This document shows positions 43,008 through 50,605 of a stretch of 64,000 bases of DNA, one piece after another. Below the pieces are notes generated by a model. It was given only the letters and a program-made list of their open reading frames with translations. It had not been told where the DNA came from and ran no database searches. Position numbers and translations under genes: made by a program. The first letter of the stretch is position 1; every line of letters starts with the position of its first letter. Origin of the DNA: Flavobacterium sedimenticola (GTDB taxonomy: Bacteria > Bacteroidota > Bacteroidia > Flavobacteriales > Flavobacteriaceae); contig NZ_JASGBP010000001.1 of assembly GCF_030053345.1 (NCBI RefSeq), forward strand, positions 62,001 to 126,000, read 5' to 3'.

Positions 43008-43872
43008 ATTTTCTACTCGAAAGGTAAACGCCTATCAACACAATCAGCGCTCCAATAAACTGAACCGGTGTCAACATTTCATGATCCAACAATCCCCAAA
43101 AGAAAGCCACTATCGGAATCAAATACGTTACCGAAGTCGCAAACACCGGTGATGAAATCTGAATCAATTTATAAAAAAGAACATTAGCCACTCCGGTCCC
43201 AATAATTCCCAATACCGCCACAAAAATCAGCGCATGCTGTACCTTTTCATGGGTGACTACCGAAAAGAAATCGGTGAAAGACAAAATCAAAAACGCCGGC
43301 ACTACCATCACGGCAAAGTTTCCCGTGGTAATGGCAAGCGGTTTCAAATCGGACAAATACCGTTTGATTAAATTCACATTCGTAGCATAGCAAACCGAAG
43401 CGATTAAAACTAAGATAGTGTACCAATAATTCTGATTAGGATGATGCGCCGCTCCGTTAAGTATGAGCAAAGTGGTGCCCAAAAAACCAATAATTACTCC
43501 GATAATTTGCGTTCGTTTGAAATCCAATCTGAAAATAACAGCACCGATAATGAGCGTGTTTAACGGCGTCAGCGAATTGAGGATCGAACTCACCGAACTG
43601 CTGATTTGAGTTTGCGCGATGGCAAAAAGATAAGCCGGAACAAAGGTGCCGAATAATGCCGTTAACGCAATATACTTCCATTGGTGTAACGGAATGGTGG
43701 CGAGGTTTCGAAAACCAACTAGCAATAAAAATAGCGCACAAAAAATAATGCGCAACGAACCCAACTGGAAAGGATTCAGCGCTACCAAACCCTTTTTGAT
43801 TAATATGAATGAGCTGCCCCAAATCAGAGCCAGGGCAATCAACAGCAACCATTTCAACTTTTGTGTGGGCAT
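43006..43872 (-). CDS. EamA/DMT family transporter
   Basis: 288 residues with ten membrane helices in two EamA repeats: L-I-W-G-S-S-F-I-L-I-K-K-G at the start of the first, and G-L-L-D-H-E and I-G-A-L-I-V-L-I-G-V-Y at the end of the second. It is likely an exporter of amino acids or other metabolites; substrate unknown. ATG 43872 is preferred over an in-frame TTG at 43893. Confidence 0.92.
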   Translation of the reverse strand: MPTQKLKWLLLIALALIWGSSFILIKKGLVALNPFQLGSLRIIFCALFLLLVGFRNLATIPLHQWKYIALTALFGTFVPAYLFAIAQTQISSSVSSILNSLTPLNTLIIGAVIFRLDFKRTQIIGVIIGFLGTTLLILNGAAHHPNQNYWYTILVLIASVCYATNVNLIKRYLSDLKPLAITTGNFAVMVVPAFLILSFTDFFSVVTHEKVQHALIFVAVLGIIGTGVANVLFYKLIQISSPVFATSVTYLIPIVAFFWGLLDHEMLTPVQFIGALIVLIGVYLSSRK

Positions 43873-43934
43873 ATCTCCATTTTTATGCGTCAAATTTTGT
43901 AATTATTTTAAGAATAATAACTTTAATTTTTATT

Positions 43935-43942
43935 TATTTTTG
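43935..43942 (+). promoter_or_regulatory. -7 box of the metal-binding lipoprotein gene
   Basis: TATTTTTG, an exact match, 41 bases before ATG 43984. Confidence 0.55.
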
Positions 43943-43983
43943 TTGGCACAAGCAAGCCTAAACTTAAAAAAAATAATACTATC

Positions 43984-44361
43984 ATGAATTTTTCCAAATC
44001 ACTTGTAATGTTGGGCGTAGCCGCATCAATGTTAATAGGCTGTAAAGATACAGCCGGCAAACCTACCGCATCAGAGGCCACTCAGGAAACTGTAGCGGAT
44101 GCCCCAAAAACACCGGCGGTAGCGGCCAAACCCGAAACTGCTCAGTTTAAAATTGAAGGAATGACCTGTGCCATGGGTTGTGCCAAAACCATCGAAAAAC
44201 GATTGGCTAAGATGGAAGGCGTACAAAAAGCCACGGTGGATTTCGACAAAAAAGAAGCAACTGTCGAATTCGATGCAGCGGTTTTAACGCCACAAAAATT
44301 GTATGCTACCGTGGAAGCTACCGGTGACGGAGCCACGTATAAAGTAGCGCAATCCAAATAA
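43984..44361 (+). CDS. Lipoprotein with heavy-metal-associated (HMA) domain, CxxxC variant
   Basis: 125 residues. A lipoprotein signal ends at Cys20 (M-L-I-G-C). A Thr/Ala/Pro-rich linker follows, then an HMA domain from about residue 55. The metal motif reads G-M-T-C-A-M-G-C, with three residues between the cysteines instead of the usual two. HMA domains bind Cu(I) or similar. It may be a periplasmic metal carrier; whether the spacing still binds metal tightly is unclear. It has its own promoter and terminator. Confidence 0.88.
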   Translation: MNFSKSLVMLGVAASMLIGCKDTAGKPTASEATQETVADAPKTPAVAAKPETAQFKIEGMTCAMGCAKTIEKRLAKMEGVQKATVDFDKKEATVEFDAAVLTPQKLYATVEATGDGATYKVAQSK

Positions 44362-44384
44362 TCCGATTACAATACAATCATAAC

Positions 44385-44413
44385 AAAAAGGAACTCCGTA
44401 GAGTTCCTTTTTT
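44385..44413 (+). terminator. Terminator of the HMA lipoprotein gene
   Basis: Stem AAGGAACTC with GAGTTCCTT, loop CGTA, followed by a T-run; A-rich on the left, so it may also serve gldD from the other side. Confidence 0.9.
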
Positions 44414-44460
44414 ATTTAGCTTGCTTCGCCAGTTCGCTTTGCTCGTGCCGCTCCTTCGGT

Positions 44461-45033
44461 CTAACGACCTTGGGTCCATTGAATACTTTCGAGCAATTGC
44501 TGCATGTCATTTTTTACATAATCGGCGGCCGGCATAATCGAATCATAATTTGGCTTGGCGTAAAAGTAAACCGAACCGGTTACAAAATGTTTGGTGCTGT
44601 CGGTGGCATAAAACTGGGCGTTTGTGGCCGCGTTTCCGCCTACTCTGTAAAACATACCATATACCTTTTTATCCGGATTAATATACGGCTGCTCCAAGAT
44701 ATCATCGGCTTTGATTACGTGTTCATAGGTTAGTTTTTGCGCATCTCGAAGCAAGGTATTGATATCGCCGTTTACCGTTTTGTAGGTCAGGTAAATCGTG
44801 GCTTTCATCTTAGGATAATGAATCGAAAAACCGCAGTTTTTATCTTCTTTTATAACAGCATCTTCATTGATGTCAAATTCAAACGGACAGTGATTACTGA
44901 AATGGGCATACTGCGCTACAGGATAATCCAAGCGCAACTGTCCGGCCGGTTTGGGCAAGGTGTCGTTTTTACAACTCGTCAAACTGAGTGTTAGTATAAC
45001 GGCTAAAACCCCAACTGTTTTAAATAGCTTCAT
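44461..45033 (-). CDS. gldD: Gliding motility lipoprotein GldD
   Basis: 190 residues. A lipoprotein signal ends at Cys21 (L-T-S-C-K). The mature part matches GldD in length and motifs (R-L-D-Y-P near residue 34, C-P-F-E-F-D near 49, I-H-Y-P-K-M near 71). GldD is needed for gliding and T9SS function in Flavobacterium johnsoniae. Its start overlaps the gldE stop by one base. The order mutY-ssb-gldE-gldD is typical for flavobacteria. Confidence 0.95.
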   Translation of the reverse strand: MKLFKTVGVLAVILTLSLTSCKNDTLPKPAGQLRLDYPVAQYAHFSNHCPFEFDINEDAVIKEDKNCGFSIHYPKMKATIYLTYKTVNGDINTLLRDAQKLTYEHVIKADDILEQPYINPDKKVYGMFYRVGGNAATNAQFYATDSTKHFVTGSVYFYAKPNYDSIMPAADYVKNDMQQLLESIQWTQGR

Positions 45034-46331
45034 TATGAATCGAGAGTTACTTTTAATTGTTTAATTCTTTTTTTATCGACCAATTCTATAGTAAAATAGA
45101 GGTTGTCAAAGTGTATTTTTTGCCCTTTTTTGGGGAAATTACCCAATATCTCTAACACAAATCCGGCCAAGGTTTCGGCTTCTCCTTTATTTTCTTCAAA
45201 AACGGTTTCATCTACATCCACAATACGGTAAAAATCTTTGAGGTTGATTTTGCCTTCAAAAAGGAAATTCTTGTCGTCGATTTGTGAAAAATTAATGTTT
45301 TCGTCATCAAATTCATCCGAAATATCGCCAACTATTTCCTCTATGATGTCTTCCAAAGACACCAAACCCGAAGTTCCGCCGTATTCATCCACCACGATGG
45401 CCAAATGGCTTTTCATGCTTTGAAAATCTTTTAACAAATCGTCGAGTTTCTTGTTTTCGGGTACAAAAAAAGGTTTTCGCATCAGCGTATTCCATTCAAA
45501 TTCCTTTTTATGAATATGCGGAATCAAATCTTTGACAAACAATACGCCTTCAATTTGATCGATATTTTCACGGTATACCGGAATCCTAGAATAGCCTTTA
45601 TCAACTATTTTGGCGTAAATATCGGCAAAAGGCTCATTGATTTCCAGTGCAAAAATATCGATACGCGGGCTCATCACTTGTTTGGTATCGGTATTCCCGA
45701 AAGAAACGATGCCTTCTAAAATTTTTTGTTCCTCGGAAGACGTATCTTCGGAAGAAGTCATCTCGAGCGCCTGGGACAATTGATTAACCGAAAAATTCGA
45801 TTTTTGTTTTCCCAATTTATCATGCAAATACACCGAAATGTTGCGCATGGGCAAACTCACCGGCGATAACAACAAATCCAACACATACAATGGTCCGGCC
45901 ATGCGTACCGAAAATTTAGCGTTATTGCGGCTGGCATACACTTTAGGCAATACTTCGCCAAAAAGTAAAATTAAAAACGTGACCAAAACCACTTCAGTCA
46001 GAAACTTCAATAGCGGTGACGTAATGGAAACAAAGAGCGAATTGCTCAGAAATGAGAACAAAATAATCACCCCAATATTGACAAAATTGTTGGCTAACAA
46101 AAGGGTTGCCAACAATTTTTTGGGCTTTTGCAAAAGTCTTGAAATGAGATTGGCTTTGCTTGGATTCTCCGTAGTGAGTTTCGCTAAATCTTCTTTAGTG
46201 AGTGAAAACAAAGCCACTTCAGCGGCCGAAATCATCGCCGAACAAAGAAGCAGCAATGCAATAGCCAAGCTTCCTAAAAGCAAATGGGTATCTATGTAAT
46301 CAAAAAAGTGTAAACCGGGCTCGGGGTCCAA
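45033..46331 (-). CDS. gldE: Gliding motility-associated protein GldE (CNNM/CBS/CorC-type)
   Basis: 432 residues. A DUF21/CNNM membrane domain with about four helices (S-A-A-E-V-A-L-F-S-L near residue 35) is followed by paired CBS domains (V-M-S-P-R near 217, V-D-E-Y-G-G-T-S-G-L near 315) and a C-terminal CorC_HlyC domain. GldE partly supports GldD function in gliding. CNNM relatives handle Mg or other cations. Overlaps gldD by one base; 25 bases after ssb. Confidence 0.95.
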   Translation of the reverse strand: MDPEPGLHFFDYIDTHLLLGSLAIALLLLCSAMISAAEVALFSLTKEDLAKLTTENPSKANLISRLLQKPKKLLATLLLANNFVNIGVIILFSFLSNSLFVSITSPLLKFLTEVVLVTFLILLFGEVLPKVYASRNNAKFSVRMAGPLYVLDLLLSPVSLPMRNISVYLHDKLGKQKSNFSVNQLSQALEMTSSEDTSSEEQKILEGIVSFGNTDTKQVMSPRIDIFALEINEPFADIYAKIVDKGYSRIPVYRENIDQIEGVLFVKDLIPHIHKKEFEWNTLMRKPFFVPENKKLDDLLKDFQSMKSHLAIVVDEYGGTSGLVSLEDIIEEIVGDISDEFDDENINFSQIDDKNFLFEGKINLKDFYRIVDVDETVFEENKGEAETLAGFVLEILGNFPKKGQKIHFDNLYFTIELVDKKRIKQLKVTLDS

Positions 46332-46356
46332 CTGCAGTCAAGTTAGTTAAACAATA

Positions 46357-46794
46357 TCAAAACGGTAAATCATTTTCAGGATTTGCCGGATTGGGCGCTT
46401 CAAAGGTAGCATTTTTTGGTTCAAGATGTTGGGGCGGTTTTACACCTTCAATGTCTTTTTTAGTGGTTAAAAAAGTAAATTCGGTAACCTGAATCTCGGT
46501 GGTGTATTTGGTGGTGCCGTCTTCGGCTTGCCATTGGCGTGATTTAATGCGACCTTCCACATAAATTTTATCGCCTTTGGACAAATATTTTTCACATATT
46601 TCGGCGGCCTTGTTGCGTACTACTAAATTGTGCCACTCCGTCGAATTTATTTTTTCGTTGGTTTGCTTATTGATATACACTTCGTTGGTAGCCAAAGGAA
46701 ATCTGCCGATGCAATTTCCGCCTTCGAAATAGTGCATTTTTACTTCATCGCCTAAATGGCCTATCAGCATTACTTTGTTTAATGTCCCGTTCAT
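46357..46794 (-). CDS. ssb: Single-stranded DNA-binding protein
   Basis: 145 residues. An OB-fold domain (residues 1-110; W-H-N-L-V near 54, Y-V-E-G-R-I near 79) is followed by a short linker and the partner-binding tip N-D-L-P-F. The protein coats ssDNA in replication and repair. It lies between mutY and gldE in one transcript. Confidence 0.97.
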   Translation of the reverse strand: MNGTLNKVMLIGHLGDEVKMHYFEGGNCIGRFPLATNEVYINKQTNEKINSTEWHNLVVRNKAAEICEKYLSKGDKIYVEGRIKSRQWQAEDGTTKYTTEIQVTEFTFLTTKKDIEGVKPPQHLEPKNATFEAPNPANPENDLPF

Positions 46795-46905
46795 TGTAGC
46801 GTGTTGTTTAATTTTCTTCGGCAGCCGTATTCGGTCGAATCACTGCAATACAATCGGATTGAGGGCGCCTTGGGTTTCTCAAATTTACAATTATTTTTTG
46901 AAAAA

Positions 46906-47946
46906 TCAATACCTTTCTTTTTCAATAAAGTTAAAAATCACGACGGGAAACGGCAATTTTTTAACTGATTCCCAGTCAGTTCCGCCTTTTAGCGTTCCTT
47001 TTACCCGTACTTTCCAGAAATCAATATGCAAATGTTGGTGAGACAATTTATGCAAAGTGGATGCTGTTGCGTCGCGATGAACCGATTGGATGGCATTCGG
47101 CACCAACTTTTGTTGGACAATGCGCTTTTCAACATCGGCTTCCGGTTCTGACGCTGTTGTTTCTATCAAGGGAAACTCGTACAAATTATGCCAAATGCCT
47201 TTCGCGCTCCGCTTCTGCACTAAAGTGTGGTGTTGTTCATCGGCAAAAATCACATAATGAAACCAACGGTCTTTCACTTTGTTTTTTTTCGATTTGACCG
47301 GCAAAGCAGCCACCTTCTTTTTTTGCAATGCCGCACAACTGTCGTTAAAAATACAGTGGTTACAATCGGGATTTTTAGGGACGCATTGCATTGCTCCAAA
47401 CTCCATAATGGCCTGGTTGAACACGTTTGCTTCTCCTTTGGGCAGCAGTTCACGAGCCAAAGCGGTGAACTCTTTTTTGGCATCCGAAGACGCGATATCG
47501 GTTTCCACCTCAAAGTAGCGCGCTAAAACGCGATACACATTGCCGTCGACCACAGGAACACTTTCGTTATAGGCAAAGGAAGCAATAGCCGCGGCGGTAT
47601 AGTCGCCTATGCCTTTTAATTGAAGTAATTCGGAGTAGCTTTGAGGGAATTGCCCTTGGTAATCCGAGGCGATTTTTTGAGCGGTTTGATGTAAATTTCT
47701 GGCACGGGAGTAGTAGCCCAAACCTTGCCACAATTTGAGCACTTGCTCTTCTTCGGCTTCAGCCAAATCAAAAACCGTCGGAAAAGCTTCGGTAAACCGC
47801 AAAAAATACGGCAATCCTTGGGCGACGCGGGTTTGTTGCAACATGATTTCAGACAACCAAATAAGGTACGGATCGGTTGTATTTCGCCAAGGTAAATCAC
47901 GCTTGTTCAGTAAATACCATTGGATTAACGACTTAGAAAAATTCAT
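46906..47946 (-). CDS. mutY: A/G-specific adenine glycosylase MutY
   Basis: 346 residues. The helix-hairpin-helix region L-K-G-I-G-D-Y-T-A-A-A-I-A lies near residue 110, with the catalytic D in V-V-D-G-N-V. The 4Fe-4S site is C-x6-C-x2-C-x5-C near 187-203. A C-terminal NUDIX-like domain for 8-oxoG recognition follows. It removes A opposite 8-oxoG. The open frame reaches GTG 47964, but the -7 box ends there, so ATG 47946 is used. Confidence 0.96.
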   Translation of the reverse strand: MNFSKSLIQWYLLNKRDLPWRNTTDPYLIWLSEIMLQQTRVAQGLPYFLRFTEAFPTVFDLAEAEEEQVLKLWQGLGYYSRARNLHQTAQKIASDYQGQFPQSYSELLQLKGIGDYTAAAIASFAYNESVPVVDGNVYRVLARYFEVETDIASSDAKKEFTALARELLPKGEANVFNQAIMEFGAMQCVPKNPDCNHCIFNDSCAALQKKKVAALPVKSKKNKVKDRWFHYVIFADEQHHTLVQKRSAKGIWHNLYEFPLIETTASEPEADVEKRIVQQKLVPNAIQSVHRDATASTLHKLSHQHLHIDFWKVRVKGTLKGGTDWESVKKLPFPVVIFNFIEKERY

Positions 47947-47963
47947 CACAAAATTTAGGTTCA

Positions 47964-47971
47964 CAAAAATA
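47964..47971 (-). promoter_or_regulatory. -7 box of the mutY-ssb-gldE-gldD operon
   Basis: TATTTTTG on the minus strand, giving a leader of about 15 bases to ATG 47946. Confidence 0.65.
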
Positions 47972-48005
47972 AATGTTTATGTGATTAAATTTTAATAGAT
48001 TATGC

Positions 48006-48037
48006 TTGAAATATTGTTTTTTTAATTCATATATTTG
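48006..48037 (+). promoter_or_regulatory. Promoter of the HU gene
   Basis: TTG (48006-48008), a 21-base spacer, TATATTTG (48030-48037), then a 39-base leader. Confidence 0.8.
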
Positions 48038-48078
48038 CAACCTCAAAATTTTACTCATAATAATAAATACGAAAGAAA

Positions 48079-48372
48079 ATGACGAAAGCAGATATCGTAG
48101 CGAAGATTTCAGAAAAATTAGGCCTTGAAAAAGGAGATGTTCAAGCCACTGTTGAAGCGTTTATGGAAGAAGTAAAAACTTCTTTGGAAACCGGAGACAA
48201 TGTGTACCTAAGAGGTTTTGGTAGCTTCATCATCAAAACAAGAGCTGAAAAAACAGGAAGAAACATTTCTAAAAATACGACTATCAAAATTCCTGCCCAC
48301 AATATTCCGGCATTTAAACCTGCTAAAGTATTCGTAGAATCTGTAAAAACCAATACTGAAGTAGCAGTATAA
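48079..48372 (+). CDS. HU family DNA-binding protein
   Basis: 97 residues. The HU/IHF fold with L-R-G-F-G-S-F (near residue 54) and the DNA-arm region G-R-N-I-S-K-N-T-T-I-K-I-P; the usual arm Pro is replaced around T-T-I. It compacts and bends DNA. The next gene, 32 bases on, encodes a 30-residue basic protein probably on the same transcript. Confidence 0.96.
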   Translation: MTKADIVAKISEKLGLEKGDVQATVEAFMEEVKTSLETGDNVYLRGFGSFIIKTRAEKTGRNISKNTTIKIPAHNIPAFKPAKVFVESVKTNTEVAV

Positions 48373-48404
48373 AACTTATTTATTAATCACAAAAACACCA
48401 GCGT

Positions 48405-48497
48405 ATGCCAAGTGGTAAAAAAAGAAAAAGACATAAGGTAGCGACTCACAAACGCAAAAAGAGAGCAAGAGCTAACCGACACAAAAAGAAAAAGTAG
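48405..48497 (+). CDS. 30-residue highly basic protein, likely ribosome-associated
   Basis: A small open frame: ATG 48405, TAG 48495-48497. Of 30 residues about 20 are Lys, Arg or His, starting M-P-S-G-K-K-R-K-R-H-K-V and ending H-K-K-K-K. A terminator begins inside the stop region, which supports a real gene end. Short proteins of this kind are conserved in Bacteroidota between HU and ribonuclease G genes, from memory. The composition is like small ribosomal proteins; I recall a small extra large-subunit protein reported in the F. johnsoniae ribosome but cannot confirm identity here. Confidence 0.78.
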   Translation: MPSGKKRKRHKVATHKRKKRARANRHKKKK

Positions 48498-48518
48498 TTC
48501 TAAACTACTTTTCTTTTT
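48492..48518 (+). terminator. Terminator of the HU-basic protein transcript
   Basis: Stem AAGTAGTT (48492-48499) and AACTACTT (48503-48510), then TT-C-T7. The stem overlaps the stop codon. Confidence 0.85.
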
Positions 48519-48707
48519 TTAGAAAACGTTCATTGAAATGGAAATTCAGTATAAGCAGTTTCCGGTCTCGGTTTACAGTTCGCCTGTTGACTGAATACTG
48601 TGACTGCCGACTAAATTTCACCGGGTAACAACATTACCTGTTTTAAAATGTTTAATCCATCCTTACAATTCAGTTGCGAGTTGAAAAGTTGCGCGTTCCG
48701 AGTTGCA

Positions 48708-48740
48708 AAACCCGAAACCCGAAACCCGAAACCCGAAACC
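48708..48740. repeat. Heptamer tandem repeat (AAACCCG) upstream of rng
   Basis: Four perfect AAACCCG units (48708-48735) and a partial fifth. The 269-base gap it lies in (48498-48766) otherwise holds only the HU-operon terminator and AT-rich DNA. Confidence 0.85.
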
Positions 48741-48766
48741 AAAAAGTACGGATAAAAATTTACAAC

Positions 48767-50311
48767 ATGAATAAAGAATTAATCATCCGTAGTGGTGAGA
48801 ATGCTGTAGATTTTGCCTTATTAAAAGATGGAAAACTAATTGAATTACACAAACAGGAAGACACCAACAACTTTCAGGTAGGCGATATTTTTATTGCCAA
48901 AATCAGAAAGCCGGTGGCCGGACTAAACGCGGCGTTTGTAAACGTAGGCTTCGAAAAAGACGCCTTTTTACACTACCACGATTTGGGTCCGAATTTAGCT
49001 TCCTATTTGAAATTCATAAAACTTGTAAGCGCAGGTAAACTAAAAGATTTCTCCCTAAAAAACTTTCAGTTTGAAAAAGAGATTGATAAAAACGGTGCCA
49101 TATCCGATATATTGAGCGCCAATCAATCGGTACTGGTTCAAGTTGTCAAAGAACCTATTTCCACCAAAGGACCAAGAATCAGCACCGAGCTGTCGTTCGC
49201 GGGTCGCTTTGTAGTATTGGTTCCTTTTTCCGATCGCGTGTCTATTTCTCAAAAAATAGATTCCAAAGAAGAAAAAGACCGACTCAAGAAACTGGTACAA
49301 TCCATCAAACCTAAAGGTTTTGGCGTTATTGTGAGAACAGTAGCGGAAGGCAAAAGCATAGCCGAATTAGAAAAAGATTTGCAGAACTTACTAAACCGAT
49401 GGACTGCAATGTGTAAAAAATTACCAACCGCGCATCATCCGTCCAAAATATTAGGAGAGCTCAACAAAGCCTCTTCCATATTGCGCGACGTGTTTAACGA
49501 TACCTTTACCGGTATCCAGGTTGATGATGCCGAGTTGTATCAAGAAACAAAGGACTATTTGGCCGAAATAGCTCCCGAGAAACAAAAAATCGTTAGGCTT
49601 TACCAGTCGAAAGACGTGCCGTTGTTTGAAAAATACCATATCGAGCGACAAATCAAAACCTCGTTCGGGCGCACCGTTTCCATGAGTAAAGGAGCGTATT
49701 TGATTATAGAACATACCGAAGCCCTACACGTCATCGACGTGAACAGCGGCAACCGTTCTAACAAAGCCTCCAACCAAGAAGATACCGCACTCGAAGTCAA
49801 TTTGATTGCCGCAGCCGAAATTGCGCGTCAATTGCGACTCCGCGATATGGGCGGGATTATTGTTATCGATTTTATCGATATGCAAAATCCGGACAACCGC
49901 CAAGTCTTGTTCAACTTCCTACGCGAAGAAATGAGCGACGACAAAGCCAAACACAAAATCTTACCGCCGAGTAAATTTGGACTCGTTCAAATTACCCGCC
50001 AACGCGTAAGACCTGAAGTGAATATCGAAACCCGAGAAGAAAACCCGAACAATTTGAGCAGCGATATCGATGCGCCGATTCAAATTATCGACAAAATTTC
50101 ATTCTCCCTCGAAAAATTCATCAAAGACTACAACGGCGTGAAACTCAACGTACATCCGTTTGTAGCGGCCTACCTTAAAAAAGGTTTTCCATCAATACGT
50201 TCAAAATGGTTTTTTGAACATAAAAAATGGGTGAAAATCATACCGCGTGACGCTTACACGTATTTAGAGTATCATTTCTTCGATAAAGACGGAAATGAGA
50301 TCAAAGAATAA
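48767..50311 (+). CDS. rng: Ribonuclease E/G family protein (RNase G)
   Basis: 514 residues. The S1-like domain (F-Q-V-G-D-I-F-I-A-K to A-F-V-N-V-G-F near residue 65) is followed by the RNase H-like catalytic core with V-I-D-V-N-S-G near 324 and I-I-V-I-D-F-I-D-M near 363, holding the two Mg-binding Asp. It processes rRNA ends and starts mRNA decay. The open frame reaches 48674 through the heptamer repeat, but ATG 48767 gives the family N-terminus M-N-K-E-L-I-I-R. Confidence 0.96.
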   Translation: MNKELIIRSGENAVDFALLKDGKLIELHKQEDTNNFQVGDIFIAKIRKPVAGLNAAFVNVGFEKDAFLHYHDLGPNLASYLKFIKLVSAGKLKDFSLKNFQFEKEIDKNGAISDILSANQSVLVQVVKEPISTKGPRISTELSFAGRFVVLVPFSDRVSISQKIDSKEEKDRLKKLVQSIKPKGFGVIVRTVAEGKSIAELEKDLQNLLNRWTAMCKKLPTAHHPSKILGELNKASSILRDVFNDTFTGIQVDDAELYQETKDYLAEIAPEKQKIVRLYQSKDVPLFEKYHIERQIKTSFGRTVSMSKGAYLIIEHTEALHVIDVNSGNRSNKASNQEDTALEVNLIAAAEIARQLRLRDMGGIIVIDFIDMQNPDNRQVLFNFLREEMSDDKAKHKILPPSKFGLVQITRQRVRPEVNIETREENPNNLSSDIDAPIQIIDKISFSLEKFIKDYNGVKLNVHPFVAAYLKKGFPSIRSKWFFEHKKWVKIIPRDAYTYLEYHFFDKDGNEIKE

Positions 50312-50315
50312 AAAG

Positions 50316-50349
50316 AAAAACCGCCTTTCGAAAGACTGGCGGTTTTTTT
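50316..50349 (+). terminator. Terminator of rng
   Basis: Stem AAACCGCC (50318-50325) with GGCGGTTT (50338-50345), an inner CTTTCGAAAG helix, then T7. Confidence 0.92.
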
Positions 50350-50375
50350 GTGTCAAAATCTATCGTTTAAACAAT

Positions 50376-50399
50376 GTCACACTGAGCTTGTCGAAGTGC
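50376..50399. repeat. Family 3 repeat, second copy
   Basis: GTCA, CACTGAGCTTGTCGAAGTG and a final C; the CACT/AGTG ends are inverted. It resembles 16497-16520 in ends and spacing. It is followed 5 bases later by family 1 copy D. Confidence 0.6.
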
Positions 50400-50404
50400 T
50401 TTTT

Positions 50405-50510
50405 GGGAGCTGTTTCCGGCTATCCGCTGTATCTTTTTAGCTTGTGCTTCGACTCCCGAAGCTTCGGGACAGCATAACAAGCTAAAAAGGATGCCGCTGC
50501 TATCCGGGCT
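50405..50510 (-). repeat. Dispersed intergenic repeat, family 1, copy D
   Basis: Minus strand: AGCCCGGATAGCAGCGGCA at the start, AGCGGATAGCCGGAAACAGC near the end, closing with GCTCCC. The centre is a long hairpin: CTAAAAAG and CTTTTTAG-type arms around AGCTTGT/ACAAGCT and the palindrome TCCCGAAGCTTCGGGA. It fills the gap between rng and the LRR gene. Confidence 0.85.
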
Positions 50511-50580
50511 AGGATTTTGTTTAAACAATGATTTTTTTGCGAAAGTTTTGAAGTGAATTTTATCTTATAAGTAATTTATA

Positions 50581-50588
50581 TATATTTG
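50581..50588 (+). promoter_or_regulatory. -7 box of the LRR protein gene
   Basis: TATATTTG, an exact match, 17 bases before ATG 50606. Confidence 0.6.
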
Positions 50589-50605
50589 ACTTTCAAACCA
50601 TTCTT

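Noticed and set aside
44414..44460. GC-rich stretch after the HMA lipoprotein terminator
   Set aside because: It resembles low-complexity repeat debris, but no second copy was found in the window.
46795..46905. Possible decayed family 1 repeat between mutY and ssb
   Set aside because: Only a short stretch around ACTGCAAT and ATCGG resembles copy B; the start, middle and end blocks cannot be aligned with confidence.
48708..48740. Tandem repeat as a CRISPR remnant
   Set aside because: The unit is only seven bases with no spacers and no cas genes nearby.
48674..48766. N-terminal extension of RNase G
   Set aside because: Its codons come from the heptamer repeat and AT-rich leader; ATG 48767 gives the normal N-terminus.
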